Positions 1-8,399 of a stretch of 64,000 nt of DNA are shown one piece after another (position 1 is the first letter of the stretch; each line of letters begins with the position of its first letter). The DNA comes from Pseudomonas sp. TH15 (GTDB taxonomy: Bacteria; Pseudomonadota; Gammaproteobacteria; Pseudomonadales; Pseudomonadaceae): NCBI RefSeq assembly GCF_016651105.1, contig NZ_JAEKEL010000001.1, forward strand, positions 650,001 to 714,000, written 5' to 3'. The translations under genes and the position numbers were made by a program. Below the pieces are notes generated by a model that saw nothing but the letters and a program-made list of their open reading frames with translations, did no database searches and was not told the origin of the DNA.

Positions 1-1317
1 GTTGAACAGCGCTCCCGGACGCTCCGGGAATTCGAACCGCAGAATCACTTCATCAACCACATGCGCCGCGCGACCACCAACCATGTGGCGGATGTGCAAC
101 TTGGCCAGTTCGTTGTCGGTCAGGTCGAGCACCGGGAAGCCCTGCTCGCTCAGGCTGGCGATCAGCGCACTGCGCGGATCGGTTTCCGGGTGCGTCTGCA
201 CACCGACGAAGATGTGCGCTTCGCTGCCGGTGTTGTAGCGGTAGTTGAATTCGGTGATCTGGCGCTTGCCAATCGCCTCGCAGAACGCCTTGAAGCTGCC
301 CGGCTTCTCGGGGATGGTCACGGCGATGATGGCTTCTCGGCCCTCGCCCAGTTCGGCGCGTTCGGCAACGTGGCGCAGGCGGTCGAAGTTGACGTTGGCG
401 CCGGAGTCGATGGCCACGAAGGTGTGCCCGGTGACGCCGTTCAGCTCGACGTATTTCTTGATCCCGGCCACGCCAAGCGCGCCGGCAGGCTCGGTGATCG
501 AGCGGGTATCGTCGTAGATATCCTTGATCGCCGCGCAGATTTCATCGGTACTGACGGTGATCACATCATCGACGTAGTCTTTGCAGATATCGAAGGTGTG
601 CTTACCGATCTGGGCCACCGCCACGCCGTCGGCAAAGATGCCCACAGTCGGCAGAATCACCCGCTCGCCAGCGGCCATAGCGGCTTGCAAGCAGTTGGAG
701 TCATCCGGCTCGACGCCGATGATTTTGATTTCAGGGCGCAGGTATTTCACGTAGGCCGCGATACCGGCGATCAAGCCGCCGCCGCCCACCGGGACGAAAA
801 TCGCATCCAGACGACCAGGGTGCTGGCGCAGAATCTCCATCGCCACCGTGCCCTGCCCGGCAATGGTGTGGGGATCGTCGTACGGGTGGATGTAGACGTA
901 GCCTTTTTCGTCGACCAGTTTCAGCGAGTAGGCCAGGGCCTCCGGGAACGAATCACCGTGCAGCACCACTTTGCCGCCACGGGAACGCACGCCTTCGACT
1001 TTGATTTCGGGAGTGGTCTTGGGCATGACGATGGTCGCTTTGACGCCCAACACCTTGGCCGCCAGGGCCAGACCTTGCGCGTGGTTGCCCGCCGATGCGG
1101 TGACCACACCACGAGCGCGTTCTTCATCGCTCAGTTGGGTCAGCTTGTTGTAGGCGCCGCGAATTTTGAACGAAAACACCGGCTGCAAGTCTTCGCGCTT
1201 GAGCCAAATATTGTTGCCCAGCCGCTCGGAGAGCTGGCGAGCAGTCTGCAATGGGGTTTCTACGGCAACGTCATAAACGCGCGAGGTGAGGATCTTTTTG
1301 ACGTACTGTTCGAGCAT
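1..1317 (-). CDS. ilvA: Threonine ammonia-lyase, biosynthetic (3' end outside window)
   Basis: PLP-dependent deamination of threonine to 2-oxobutanoate, the first step of isoleucine synthesis. The 439 visible codons start at the ATG reading MLEQYVKK. The PLP lysine lies in SFKIRGAYNK (Lys51), the SAGNHAQG phosphate-contact motif and the GGGGLIAG loop follow, and the start of the C-terminal ACT-like regulatory region (EKPGSFKAFCEAIG and a second RFEFPERPGALFN) is present. The family is about 504 aa long, so roughly 65 residues of the second regulatory domain lie beyond the window. The two regulatory repeats indicate the feedback-inhibited biosynthetic enzyme rather than the short catabolic TdcB form. 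It is divergent from rpiA. Identification is firm; no attenuator was recognised in its leader. Confidence 0.96.
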   Translation of the reverse strand, partial: MLEQYVKKILTSRVYDVAVETPLQTARQLSERLGNNIWLKREDLQPVFSFKIRGAYNKLTQLSDEERARGVVTASAGNHAQGLALAAKVLGVKATIVMPKTTPEIKVEGVRSRGGKVVLHGDSFPEALAYSLKLVDEKGYVYIHPYDDPHTIAGQGTVAMEILRQHPGRLDAIFVPVGGGGLIAGIAAYVKYLRPEIKIIGVEPDDSNCLQAAMAAGERVILPTVGIFADGVAVAQIGKHTFDICKDYVDDVITVSTDEICAAIKDIYDDTRSITEPAGALGVAGIKKYVELNGVTGHTFVAIDSGANVNFDRLRHVAERAELGEGREAIIAVTIPEKPGSFKAFCEAIGKRQITEFNYRYNTGSEAHIFVGVQTHPETDPRSALIASLSEQGFPVLDLTDNELAKLHIRHMVGGRAAHVVDEVILRFEFPERPGALFN

Positions 1318-1428
1318 CGGAAAGCATCACTGAGCGGGTTGGGCAGGGCCAAGGAGTCTAACCCGGCTTTTACCTGAGCGACCACACTAAACAGGTGGTT
1401 TTATCCTTCGGGGACACCGTCGATCCAT

Positions 1429-1551
1429 TGTGGCGAGGGGGCTTGCCCCCGTTCGGCTGCGAAGCAGTCGTAAAACCTACTAATTTGATGTACCTGGAAG
1501 AATGCTGGGGAGCGCTTCGCACTCCAACGGGGGCAAGCTCCCTCGCCACAG
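1429..1551. repeat. Long intergenic palindrome, TGTGGCGAGGGGGCTTGCCCCC family
   Basis: Two inverted arms begin TGGCGAGGGGGCTTGC and end GCAAGCTCCCTCGCCACA, with about 60 nt of weakly paired loop. It lies in the 347-bp gap between divergent ilvA and rpiA. The same family recurs at 4688, 16981, 17232, 17483, 18430, 29073 and 43101. The inner arms here are not an exact match (CTTGCCCCC against AAGCTCCC). Confidence 0.85.
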
Positions 1552-1594
1552 GGATCTGCGCCGACCGCCTCATCTCCATCCCGCCAATCGGGCA

Positions 1595-1623
1595 ATGACC
1601 TTCACCGCCCCGAAGCCTATAAT
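1595..1623 (+). promoter_or_regulatory. Sigma-70 promoter for rpiA
   Basis: A perfect -10 box TATAAT at 1618-1623 is preceded, after 17 bp, by ATGACC (1595-1600) as a weak -35. The predicted start near 1630 would give a leader of about 35 nt before the rpiA ATG, which has CGGAG as ribosome-binding site. This is inferred from sequence only. Confidence 0.6.
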
Positions 1624-1664
1624 GCCGGCCTTTCCGTTCCCTCCTTGCCCGCTTCGGAGCCCGC

Positions 1665-2339
1665 ATGACCCAGGATCAACTCAAACAGGCAGTGGCTCAG
1701 GCCGCCGTCGACTTCATCCTTCCGAAACTCGACGACAAGAGCGTCGTCGGTGTCGGCACCGGCTCCACCGCCAACTGCTTCATTGATGCACTGGCCAAGC
1801 ACAAGGGCGCTTTCGATGGCGCGGTCGCCAGTTCCGAAGCCACCGCCGCCCGCCTCAAGGGCCACGGCATTCCGGTGTATGAGCTGAACACCGTCAGCGA
1901 CCTGGAGTTCTACGTCGACGGCGCCGACGAAAGCGACGAACACCTGAACCTGATCAAGGGTGGCGGCGCCGCCCTGACCCGCGAGAAGATCGTTGCGGCC
2001 GTGGCCAAGACCTTCATCTGCATCGCCGATGGCAGCAAACTGGTGCCGGTACTCGGCGCGTTCCCGCTGCCGGTGGAAGTGATCCCGATGGCCCGCAGCC
2101 ACGTGGCCCGCGAGCTGGTGAAACTGGGCGGCGACCCGGTTTACCGTGAGGGCGTGCTGACTGACAACGGCAACATCATCCTCGACGTGTTCAACATGCA
2201 AATCACCAACCCGGTAGAGCTGGAAACGCAGATCAATGCGATCGTCGGCGTGGTGACCAACGGTTTGTTCGCGGCGCGTCCGGCAGATTTGCTGTTGTTG
2301 GGCACTAGCGAAGGCGTAAAAACCCTGAAGGCTGAGTAG
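1665..2339 (+). CDS. rpiA: Ribose-5-phosphate isomerase A
   Basis: Interconverts ribose 5-phosphate and ribulose 5-phosphate in the non-oxidative pentose phosphate pathway (cytosol). At 224 aa it is the usual RpiA length. Family motifs seen: GTGST phosphate loop at 31-35, DGADE at 85-89, and [11 protein letters not shown] at 98-108, which carries the catalytic Glu107. The start has CGGAG seven bases upstream and a good promoter (TATAAT at 1618). It is monocistronic between two intergenic palindromes and divergent from ilvA, an arrangement common in gammaproteobacteria. Confidence 0.97.
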   Translation: MTQDQLKQAVAQAAVDFILPKLDDKSVVGVGTGSTANCFIDALAKHKGAFDGAVASSEATAARLKGHGIPVYELNTVSDLEFYVDGADESDEHLNLIKGGGAALTREKIVAAVAKTFICIADGSKLVPVLGAFPLPVEVIPMARSHVARELVKLGGDPVYREGVLTDNGNIILDVFNMQITNPVELETQINAIVGVVTNGLFAARPADLLLLGTSEGVKTLKAE

Positions 2340-2378
2340 GCCCAGTCACCCACACAATTGTGGGCAGACGAAGAAACC

Positions 2379-2467
2379 TGTGGGAGCGAGCCTGCTCGCG
2401 AAAGCGCCAGTTCAGCCAACATCTTCATTGGCTGACACGGCGCTTTCGCGAGCAAGCCCGCTCCCAC
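2379..2467. repeat. REP-type palindrome pair, GTGGGAGCGAGCCTGCTCGCGA family
   Basis: Two opposed copies, GTGGGAGCGAGCCTGCTCGCG and its near-complement ending in GCTCCCAC, are about 45 nt apart and sit between the convergent rpiA and SdiA-regulated gene ends. This is a typical Pseudomonas REP doublet that can fold into one long hairpin. Confidence 0.9.
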
Positions 2468-2486
2468 ATTGGGTTTGTGGTGATTG

Positions 2487-3404
2487 TTAGGGTTTTGTCG
2501 GTTTTTTGAAGGTGTAGAACAGGTTCGGTTCGCTGACGAGGTACAAGGTGCCGTCGTCGTCCATCGCGATCCCTTCCGCCTGCGGCACGGTCTTTTGCAG
2601 GCCCTGGCGCCCACTGTTCAGTGACATCGTACTCAGCGGCCGGCCGTCGATATCCAATTCCAGAATCAGCCGTGACTCATCGGACAGCGCCATCAGGTGG
2701 CCGCTGCGCTCATCGTATTGCAGGCTCGACAGGTCTCGCACAAACATCCCGGCATCGCGCTTGGGGTTGTTGACGACGTGTACGGCGTAGGATTTCTCCG
2801 GGTTGTAATGCGGGAAGCCCTGCACTTCGTAGATCAGCATCGGGTCGCGCTCCTTGGCGACAAACAGCCGCTTGCCCACCGAGTCATAAGCCAACCCTTC
2901 AAAGCCCTTGTTGCCGCTCATGTGCACGCCAAGGGTCATTTGCTCGGCGTCCGCGGCATCGAGGAACGTCGTGTCCTTCTCCAGATGAATCTTGATCAGC
3001 CGCTGCTGGCGCTCATCGGTCACCACGTAGGTATCGACGCTGATGAACTCCACCGCCTCCGGGTCACCGAAGCCGATCAGCGCCACCCGCCGCAGGATCT
3101 TGCCGTCCAGGGACAGCTCGATCAGCTCGGCGTTTTTGTTGGTCACGGTGAACAGGCTTTTGCGCACAGGATCGTAGGTCAGTGCCGAGACGTCGTCGTT
3201 CAACCCGTCAATGACGTGCGCCTCGACCACGACTTGATACTGGTCGAGGCCAATCGACTGGGCATTTTCCGGCAGCCAGACCGTCTGAAGGTTGAACCAG
3301 GCACGTTCGAACAGACGCAAGTACTGGCCCACCGCGACGAGCACGCTCAGCGCAATCACCGACAGAATCAAAATCAGGGGTTTGGGGCGGGCAAGTCGAC
3401 GCAT
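2487..3404 (-). CDS. SdiA-regulated family protein, membrane-anchored
   Basis: A 305-aa protein of the SdiA-regulated (YjiK-like) family. An N-terminal hydrophobic segment (about residues 9-27, LILILSVIALSVLVAVG) anchors or exports it. The rest reads as beta-propeller-like repeats with the family signatures DVSALTYDPVRKSLFTVTN, GFEGLAYD, DLSSLQYDE and AEGIAMDDDGTLYLVSEPNLFY. The biochemical role of the family is not established. A second member lies directly upstream at 3589-4518 in the same orientation, so this is a tandem pair of diverged paralogs. Confident on family, silent on function. Confidence 0.85.
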   Translation of the reverse strand: MRRLARPKPLILILSVIALSVLVAVGQYLRLFERAWFNLQTVWLPENAQSIGLDQYQVVVEAHVIDGLNDDVSALTYDPVRKSLFTVTNKNAELIELSLDGKILRRVALIGFGDPEAVEFISVDTYVVTDERQQRLIKIHLEKDTTFLDAADAEQMTLGVHMSGNKGFEGLAYDSVGKRLFVAKERDPMLIYEVQGFPHYNPEKSYAVHVVNNPKRDAGMFVRDLSSLQYDERSGHLMALSDESRLILELDIDGRPLSTMSLNSGRQGLQKTVPQAEGIAMDDDGTLYLVSEPNLFYTFKKPTKP

Positions 3405-3491
3405 TCAGGCAAGCTCGAAAACAGGGCGGGCGGATGAAATATCACGGCCGTCTGAATTCAAGCTTAATGGCCAGTAGCCTTGAACCACAAC

Positions 3492-3560
3492 CGTGGGAGC
3501 GAGCTTGCTCGCGATGGCGATCTCAAGGACGCCTTCGCCGGCAAGCCGGACTCCTACAGG
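3492..3560. repeat. Degenerate REP-type palindrome
   Basis: The left arm GTGGGAGCGAGCTTGCTCGCGA is a good match to the REP family. The right arm (CGCCGGCAAGCCGGACTCCTAC) belongs to a different sub-type, so the doublet is mismatched. It lies in the 184-bp gap between the two SdiA-regulated genes and could attenuate read-through. Confidence 0.65.
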
Positions 3561-3588
3561 TGTTTCCCGCAGGGCGGGGGGAATGTGG

Positions 3589-4518
3589 TTACTTTTGCTT
3601 TTCGAAGCGATAGAACAGGTTCGGCTCACTGACCATGTACAGCGTGCCCGCTTCGTCCATGGCCACGCCCTCGGCGCGGGGAATGGTCTTCTTCAAGCCG
3701 TTGAAACCGCCCAGCAGGGTCATGAAGCTGACCTGATCGCCCTTCTCGTCCAACTCAATCAGCAGGTGCGAGTCGGCGGACAGCACCAGGGTGTGACCAG
3801 TGCGCGGGTCGATGGTCAAGGCCGACAGGTTACGGATGTCCAGATCGTTATTAATCAGTTTCTCTTTGTCGCCCTTAAGGCTCTGGCTGCCGTCGCTCTT
3901 CCAGCGGAACAGTGCTGGCGGACGCTCTTCACCCAGCAAAAGCTGCTGATTGCGCGGGTCCCAGGCAACGGCTTCGAAGGCCTTGTTCTGGTCTTTTGAC
4001 GGGCCCAGATCGTATTTCGGGAAGTTGTCGCGGTTCAGTTCGCGGGTAGTGGCATCGACCTTGATGATGGACAGCATGTGCTCTCGCTCATCGGTGATGG
4101 CCAGCAGACCGTTGCCCATGACCGTCACACCTTCCGGATTGACCCAACCCACCAGCGGCATCTTGCGCAGCACATCGCCCTGCAACGTCAACTCGACCAG
4201 GAACGGGTTCTTGCCCATGACCGAAAACAGGGTTTTTGTCTGCGGGTCGTAGGACAGGTCCGAAGCTTCGTCCTTTTCCATGCCCGGCAGCAGTTTGGCG
4301 TCGATCACCGCCCGATAATCCGGCAGCCAGACACTTTGCTGGCGTTCGGCCGGGCTTTCGAAGCTCTCCTTGACCCAATGCACAGCGCGGTTGTCCCAAT
4401 GCATCGCGAACGCGAGGCCATAGCCCGCCGCCGCAGCCAGCAACAGCCAGTAATACCAGCGCATGAGGAATCGTGGACGACGAGGAGTTTGCAGGGGCGG
4501 GAGCGGTTGCGTTGCCAT
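3589..4518 (-). CDS. SdiA-regulated family protein, upstream paralog
   Basis: A 309-aa paralog of the gene at 2487-3404. It shares one membrane segment after a basic, proline-rich N-terminus (about residues 20-40, YYWLLLAAAAGYGLAFA), a DLSYDPQTKTLFSVMGKNP block, a FEAVAWDPRNQQLLLGEE block, and the closing AEGVAMDEAGTLYMVSEPNLFYRF, nearly the same as its neighbour. Upstream it faces the serA/FAH region. The pair probably arose by tandem duplication and may be co-transcribed. Function unknown. Confidence 0.84.
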   Translation of the reverse strand: MATQPLPPLQTPRRPRFLMRWYYWLLLAAAAGYGLAFAMHWDNRAVHWVKESFESPAERQQSVWLPDYRAVIDAKLLPGMEKDEASDLSYDPQTKTLFSVMGKNPFLVELTLQGDVLRKMPLVGWVNPEGVTVMGNGLLAITDEREHMLSIIKVDATTRELNRDNFPKYDLGPSKDQNKAFEAVAWDPRNQQLLLGEERPPALFRWKSDGSQSLKGDKEKLINNDLDIRNLSALTIDPRTGHTLVLSADSHLLIELDEKGDQVSFMTLLGGFNGLKKTIPRAEGVAMDEAGTLYMVSEPNLFYRFEKQK

Positions 4519-4687
4519 CAGGGGATGCGTTCCAGAAATTCAGGCTAGAGGTAATAGCACAAACGGGCAGGCTCAGCCGCCAAGAGTCCCGGATTTTCCA
4601 GACAGGATGTGAAAAAAACGGAAAATGGCTGGATTACCCTGCACCTTTGCAGAAGCGATCACATCGATGAATGCCGAGACTTACTTC

Positions 4688-4781
4688 TGTGGTGAGGGGA
4701 TTTATCCCCGTTGGGTCGCGAAGCGGCCCCAAAAGATGGGCCTGCTGCGCAGTCCAACGGGGGCAAGCCCCCTCACCACAA
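4688..4781. repeat. Long intergenic palindrome, mixed-arm copy
   Basis: The left arm carries GGGGATTTATCCCCGTTGGG and the right arm CCAACGGGGGCAAGCCCCC, so the inner parts belong to two sub-types. It lies in the 287-bp gap (4519-4805) between the FAH-family gene and the SdiA-regulated pair; nothing else was recognised there. Confidence 0.8.
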
Positions 4782-4805
4782 AGCTCACATGACAGGAATG
4801 GCGGG

Positions 4806-5471
4806 TTAGCGGACGCTGCTGGTGAAGCTGCTCGCACCGGCCAGTTCCAGCACCAGGTCGTCACCGACATTCAGCGGGCCAACACCCACCGGGGTGCCGG
4901 TCAGAATCACGTCACCCGCCTGCAGCGAGAAGCAGCCAGCCATGTACTGAATCATCGGCACGATCGGGTTGAGCATGTCCTTGCTGTTGCCATCCTGGCG
5001 CACTTCGCCGTTGATGGTCAGGCGAATGCCGATATCGGTCAGGTCGGCAAAGGTGCTGCCAGACACGAATGGGGCAATCACCGCCGCGCCGTCGAAGGAC
5101 TTGGCGACTTCCCACGGCAAGCCCTTGGATTTCAGCTCGGCCTGTTTGTCCCGCAGGGTCAGGTCCAGGGCCGGAGCGAAACCGGAGATCGCGTCGAGCA
5201 CTTCTTCACGGCTCGGCTTGGTCGACAGCGGCTTGCCGATCAACACAGCGATTTCCGCTTCGTAGTGCACCGAGCCACGCTCGGTCGGAATGGCAAAACC
5301 GCCTTCCAGCGGTACCACGCAACTGCCCGGCTTGATGAACAGCAACGGCTCGGTAGGCACCGGATTGTCCAGTTCCTTAGCGTGTTCGGCGTAGTTGCGG
5401 CCGATGCACACCACTTTCCCGAGCGGGAAGTGAATACGCGTACCGTCGACATACTGGTGCTGATAGCTCAT
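4806..5471 (-). CDS. Fumarylacetoacetate hydrolase family protein (FAHD1/YcgM-like)
   Basis: A 221-aa cytosolic enzyme of the FAH fold. FAHD1/YcgM relatives hydrolyse acylpyruvates and decarboxylate oxaloacetate. Seen: the catalytic-lid motif NYAEHAKE (His30, Glu33), the metal-binding HYEAEIAVLIGK (Glu71, Glu73), and a downstream LDLTLRDKQAELKSKGLPW block with the metal-ligand Asp. The GxPxGVGPL C-terminal signature is present. It starts 37 bp after the D-2-hydroxyglutarate dehydrogenase stop and is surely co-transcribed with it. That suggests handling of 2-oxo-acid by-products; the substrate is an inference. Confidence 0.85.
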   Translation of the reverse strand: MSYQHQYVDGTRIHFPLGKVVCIGRNYAEHAKELDNPVPTEPLLFIKPGSCVVPLEGGFAIPTERGSVHYEAEIAVLIGKPLSTKPSREEVLDAISGFAPALDLTLRDKQAELKSKGLPWEVAKSFDGAAVIAPFVSGSTFADLTDIGIRLTINGEVRQDGNSKDMLNPIVPMIQYMAGCFSLQAGDVILTGTPVGVGPLNVGDDLVLELAGASSFTSSVR

Positions 5472-5508
5472 TACCGACTCCTGCTCGTGGATTCTTAAAA
5501 CTCGCGGA

Positions 5509-6903
5509 TCACACCGCGAAGATCTTGCCCGGGTTCATGATGCCGTTCGGGTCGAACACAGCCTTGACGGCTTTCATGTACTCGATCTCAACCGGGGAAC
5601 GGCTGTAGGTCAAGTAGTCACGCTTGGTCATGCCCACGCCGTGCTCGGCGGAAATCGAACCGTTGTACTTCTCGACGGTTTCGAATACCCACTTGTTCAC
5701 CGTAGCGCACTTGGCAAAGAACTCGTCCTTGCTCAGGTTATCCGGCTTGAGAATGTTCAAGTGCAGGTTGCCGTCGCCGATATGGCCGAACCAGACGATT
5801 TCGAAGTCCGGGTAATGTTCGCCGACGATCGCGTCGATTTCCTTCAGGAACGCCGGGACTTTCGATACGGTGACCGAAATGTCGTTCTTGTACGGCGTCC
5901 AGTGGGAGATCGTTTCGGAGATGTATTCGCGCAGCTTCCAGAGGTTCTGCAACTGGGTTTCGCTCTGGCTCATCACGCCGTCCAGCACCCAGCCCTGCTC
6001 GACGCAATGTTCGAAAGTTTCCAGGGCATGGTTGGCCACTTCTTCGGTGGTCGCTTCGAATTCCAGCAGCGCGTAGAACGGGCAATCGGTTTCGAACGGT
6101 GCCGGCACATCGCCGCGGCCCATGACCTTGGCCAGGGCTTTGTCGGAGAAGAATTCGAACGCGGTCAGGTCCAGTTTGCTCTGGAACGCGTGCAGTACCG
6201 GCATGATCGAGTCGAAATCGGTGGTGCCGAGGACCATCGCGGTGAGGTTTTTCGGCGCACGGTCCAGACGCATGGTCGCTTCGACCACAAAACCGAGGGT
6301 GCCTTCGGCGCCGATGAACAGCTGGCGCAGGTCGTAGCCGGTGGCGTTCTTGATCAGGTCGCGATTCAGTTCCAGCAGATCGCCCTTGCCGGTGACGACT
6401 TTCATGCCGGCCACCCAGTTGCGGGTCATGCCGTAGCGAATAACCTTGATCCCGCCGGCATTGGTGCCGATATTACCGCCAATCTGGCTCGAACCTGCCG
6501 AAGCGAAGTCCACCGGGTAGTACAACCCGTGTTCTTCGGCCTTGTTCTGCAACTGCTCAGTGACCACACCCGGCTGACAAACGGCCGTACGGTCGGTGAG
6601 GTTTACCTCGAGAATCTGGTTCATGTAGTCGAACGAGACGACCACTTCGCCATTGGCCGCCACGGCAGCGGCGGACAACCCGGTGCGCCCACCGGACGGC
6701 ACCAGCGCGACCTTGTGCTCATTGGCCCAACGGACAATGGCCTGGACCTGCTCGGTGGTCTTGGGGAACACGATGGCGGTGGGCGCGGGGGCGAAATGCT
6801 TGGTCCAATCCTTACCGTAAGCATTCAGGGAGTCGGCGTCGGTCAGGACCTTGCCAGGCTCAACCAGGGTCTTCAGCTCTTCAATCAGGGAAGGATTGGT
6901 CAT
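5509..6903 (-). CDS. FAD-linked D-2-hydroxyglutarate dehydrogenase
   Basis: Oxidises D-2-hydroxyglutarate to 2-oxoglutarate. The FAD-binding type-4 domain (about residues 40-220) shows PSGGRTGLSAAA and GGNIGTNAGGIKVIRYGMTRNWV. The C-terminal oxidase domain shows HIGDGNLHLN, a metal-binding motif, and SAEHGVGMTKRDYL. I place the start at MTNPSLIEELK (464 aa) by family length. An in-frame ATG at 6927 has a better-spaced AGGA ribosome-binding site and would add eight residues, so the start is uncertain. It is divergent from serA: in Pseudomonas, SerA makes D-2-HG as a side product and this enzyme recycles it (established for P. stutzeri). Glycolate/lactate oxidases are related, but the context favours D2HGDH. 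Confidence 0.88.
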   Translation of the reverse strand: MTNPSLIEELKTLVEPGKVLTDADSLNAYGKDWTKHFAPAPTAIVFPKTTEQVQAIVRWANEHKVALVPSGGRTGLSAAAVAANGEVVVSFDYMNQILEVNLTDRTAVCQPGVVTEQLQNKAEEHGLYYPVDFASAGSSQIGGNIGTNAGGIKVIRYGMTRNWVAGMKVVTGKGDLLELNRDLIKNATGYDLRQLFIGAEGTLGFVVEATMRLDRAPKNLTAMVLGTTDFDSIMPVLHAFQSKLDLTAFEFFSDKALAKVMGRGDVPAPFETDCPFYALLEFEATTEEVANHALETFEHCVEQGWVLDGVMSQSETQLQNLWKLREYISETISHWTPYKNDISVTVSKVPAFLKEIDAIVGEHYPDFEIVWFGHIGDGNLHLNILKPDNLSKDEFFAKCATVNKWVFETVEKYNGSISAEHGVGMTKRDYLTYSRSPVEIEYMKAVKAVFDPNGIMNPGKIFAV

Positions 6904-6970
6904 CGACAGAACTCTCGAACAATTCATGGTCATCCTGAGAACGCTTCACGTCGCAGGAATGAGTGTTTAG

Positions 6971-7000
6971 CGGGGTGCGTATGCTAGCATACCGACCCCG
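6971..7000. promoter_or_regulatory. Candidate operator: 30-bp palindrome between D2HGDH and serA
   Basis: A dyad centred on a perfect 14-bp palindrome, GTATGCTAGCATAC (6979-6992), is flanked by CGGGGT on the left and ACCCCG on the right; 26 of 30 positions are symmetric. TATGCT inside it can serve as a -10 box for the minus-strand dehydrogenase (TTGGGC about 18 bp further upstream), so a bound dimer would block that promoter. The binding protein is not encoded nearby. Inference from symmetry and position. Confidence 0.55.
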
Positions 7001-7107
7001 CAGGGTAGTGCCCAAAGGCTATTCTGCGGTGACGGCATTGTTGCCGTCCGGGTCAGCATCTGCTGGCTACTTCCTGCCAATTTTCTCCGGGATACAGGTT
7101 TACGCAG

Positions 7108-8337
7108 ATGAGCAAGACTTCTCTCGATAAGAGCAAGATCAAGTTCCTTCTTCTCGAAGGCGTCCACCAATCGGCTGTCGACGTTCTCAAGTCGGCTGGC
7201 TACACCAGCATCGAGTACCTTACAGGTTCTCTGCCGGAAGCCCAGCTGAAGGAAAAGATCGCTGATGCGCACTTCATCGGCATTCGCTCTCGCACTCAAC
7301 TGACCGAAGAGATCTTCGATCACGCGAAGAAGCTCGTGGCTGTAGGGTGTTTCTGCATCGGCACCAACCAGGTTGACCTGAACGCTGCCCGCGAACGCGG
7401 TATCGCCGTGTTCAACGCCCCGTACTCCAACACTCGCTCCGTTGCCGAGCTGGTGCTGGCCGAAGCGATCCTGTTGCTGCGCGGCATCCCTGAGAAGAAC
7501 GCTTCCTGCCACCGTGGCGGCTGGATCAAGAGCGCGGCCAATTCCTTCGAGATCCGTGGCAAGAAGCTCGGCATCGTCGGTTACGGCTCGATCGGTACGC
7601 AACTGTCGGTCCTGGCTGAAGGCCTGGGCATGCAGGTGTTCTTCTACGACACCGTGACCAAGCTGCCATTGGGCAACGCGACTCAGGTCGGTAACCTGAC
7701 CGAGCTGCTGGGCATGTCCGACATCGTCACCCTGCACGTACCGGAAACCGCAGCCACCCAGTGGATGATCGGCGAGAAGGAAATCCGCGCTATCAAGAAG
7801 GGCGGCATCCTGATCAACGCCGCTCGCGGCACCGTGGTCGAACTGGACGCCCTGGCGGACGCGATCAAGGACAAGCACCTGATCGGCGCGGCCATCGACG
7901 TATTCCCGGTGGAGCCTCGCTCCAACGACGAAGAGTTCGAGAGCCCGCTGCGTGGCCTGGACAACGTGATCCTGACCCCGCACATCGGTGGTTCCACCGC
8001 TGAAGCGCAAGCCAACATCGGTCTGGAAGTGGCAGAAAAACTGGTCAAGTACAGCGACAACGGTACGTCCGTATCGTCGGTGAACTTCCCGGAAGTGGCC
8101 CTGCCGGCTCACCCTGGCAAGCACCGTCTGCTGCACATCCACCAGAACATTCCGGGTGTGATGAGCGAGATCAACAAGGTCTTCGCCGAAAACGGTATCA
8201 ACATCTCCGGTCAGTTCCTGCAGACCAACGAGAAAGTCGGCTACGTGGTTATCGACGTAGACGCCGACTACTCGGAAATCGCCCAAGAGAAACTGCAGCA
8301 CATCAACGGCACCATTCGTTGCCGTGTACTGTTCTGA
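7108..8337 (+). CDS. serA: D-3-phosphoglycerate dehydrogenase with ACT domain
   Basis: Oxidises 3-phosphoglycerate to 3-phosphohydroxypyruvate, the first step of serine synthesis. At 409 aa it is the E. coli-type length. NAD-binding loop GIVGYGSIG at 155-163; catalytic residues Arg240 (NAARGT), Glu269 and His292 (TPHIGGSTAEAQ). From about 338 an ACT domain (HIHQNIPGVMSEINKVF) provides serine feedback inhibition. It ends in a strong terminator. Divergent from the D2HGDH-FAH operon, consistent with the SerA/D2HGDH couple in which 2-oxoglutarate reduction drives serine synthesis. Confidence 0.97.
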   Translation: MSKTSLDKSKIKFLLLEGVHQSAVDVLKSAGYTSIEYLTGSLPEAQLKEKIADAHFIGIRSRTQLTEEIFDHAKKLVAVGCFCIGTNQVDLNAARERGIAVFNAPYSNTRSVAELVLAEAILLLRGIPEKNASCHRGGWIKSAANSFEIRGKKLGIVGYGSIGTQLSVLAEGLGMQVFFYDTVTKLPLGNATQVGNLTELLGMSDIVTLHVPETAATQWMIGEKEIRAIKKGGILINAARGTVVELDALADAIKDKHLIGAAIDVFPVEPRSNDEEFESPLRGLDNVILTPHIGGSTAEAQANIGLEVAEKLVKYSDNGTSVSSVNFPEVALPAHPGKHRLLHIHQNIPGVMSEINKVFAENGINISGQFLQTNEKVGYVVIDVDADYSEIAQEKLQHINGTIRCRVLF

Positions 8338-8353
8338 TAACTGCTTGAGCGAC

Positions 8354-8384
8354 AAAAAAAGGGAACCCTCGGGTTCCCTTTTTC
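8354..8384. terminator. Bidirectional rho-independent terminator (serA / DUF4399 gene)
   Basis: The stem AAAGGGAACCC / GGGTTCCCTTT with a TC loop is flanked by A7 on one side and T5 on the other, and lies between convergent genes. Confidence 0.9.
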
Positions 8385-8399
8385 ATGCCTGCGGAAAAG

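Noticed and set aside
61..1377. Long plus-strand open frame over ilvA
   Set aside because: Its translation has no family motif, while the minus strand encodes a complete ilvA pattern; it arises from GC-rich codon bias. The same holds for long antisense frames over serA, gcvP, spu, argA and pepP.
1380..1403. Plus-strand terminator ACCAC-GTGGT before the ilvA/rpiA gap
   Set aside because: Five-base stem with no plus-strand gene behind it; too weak to support.
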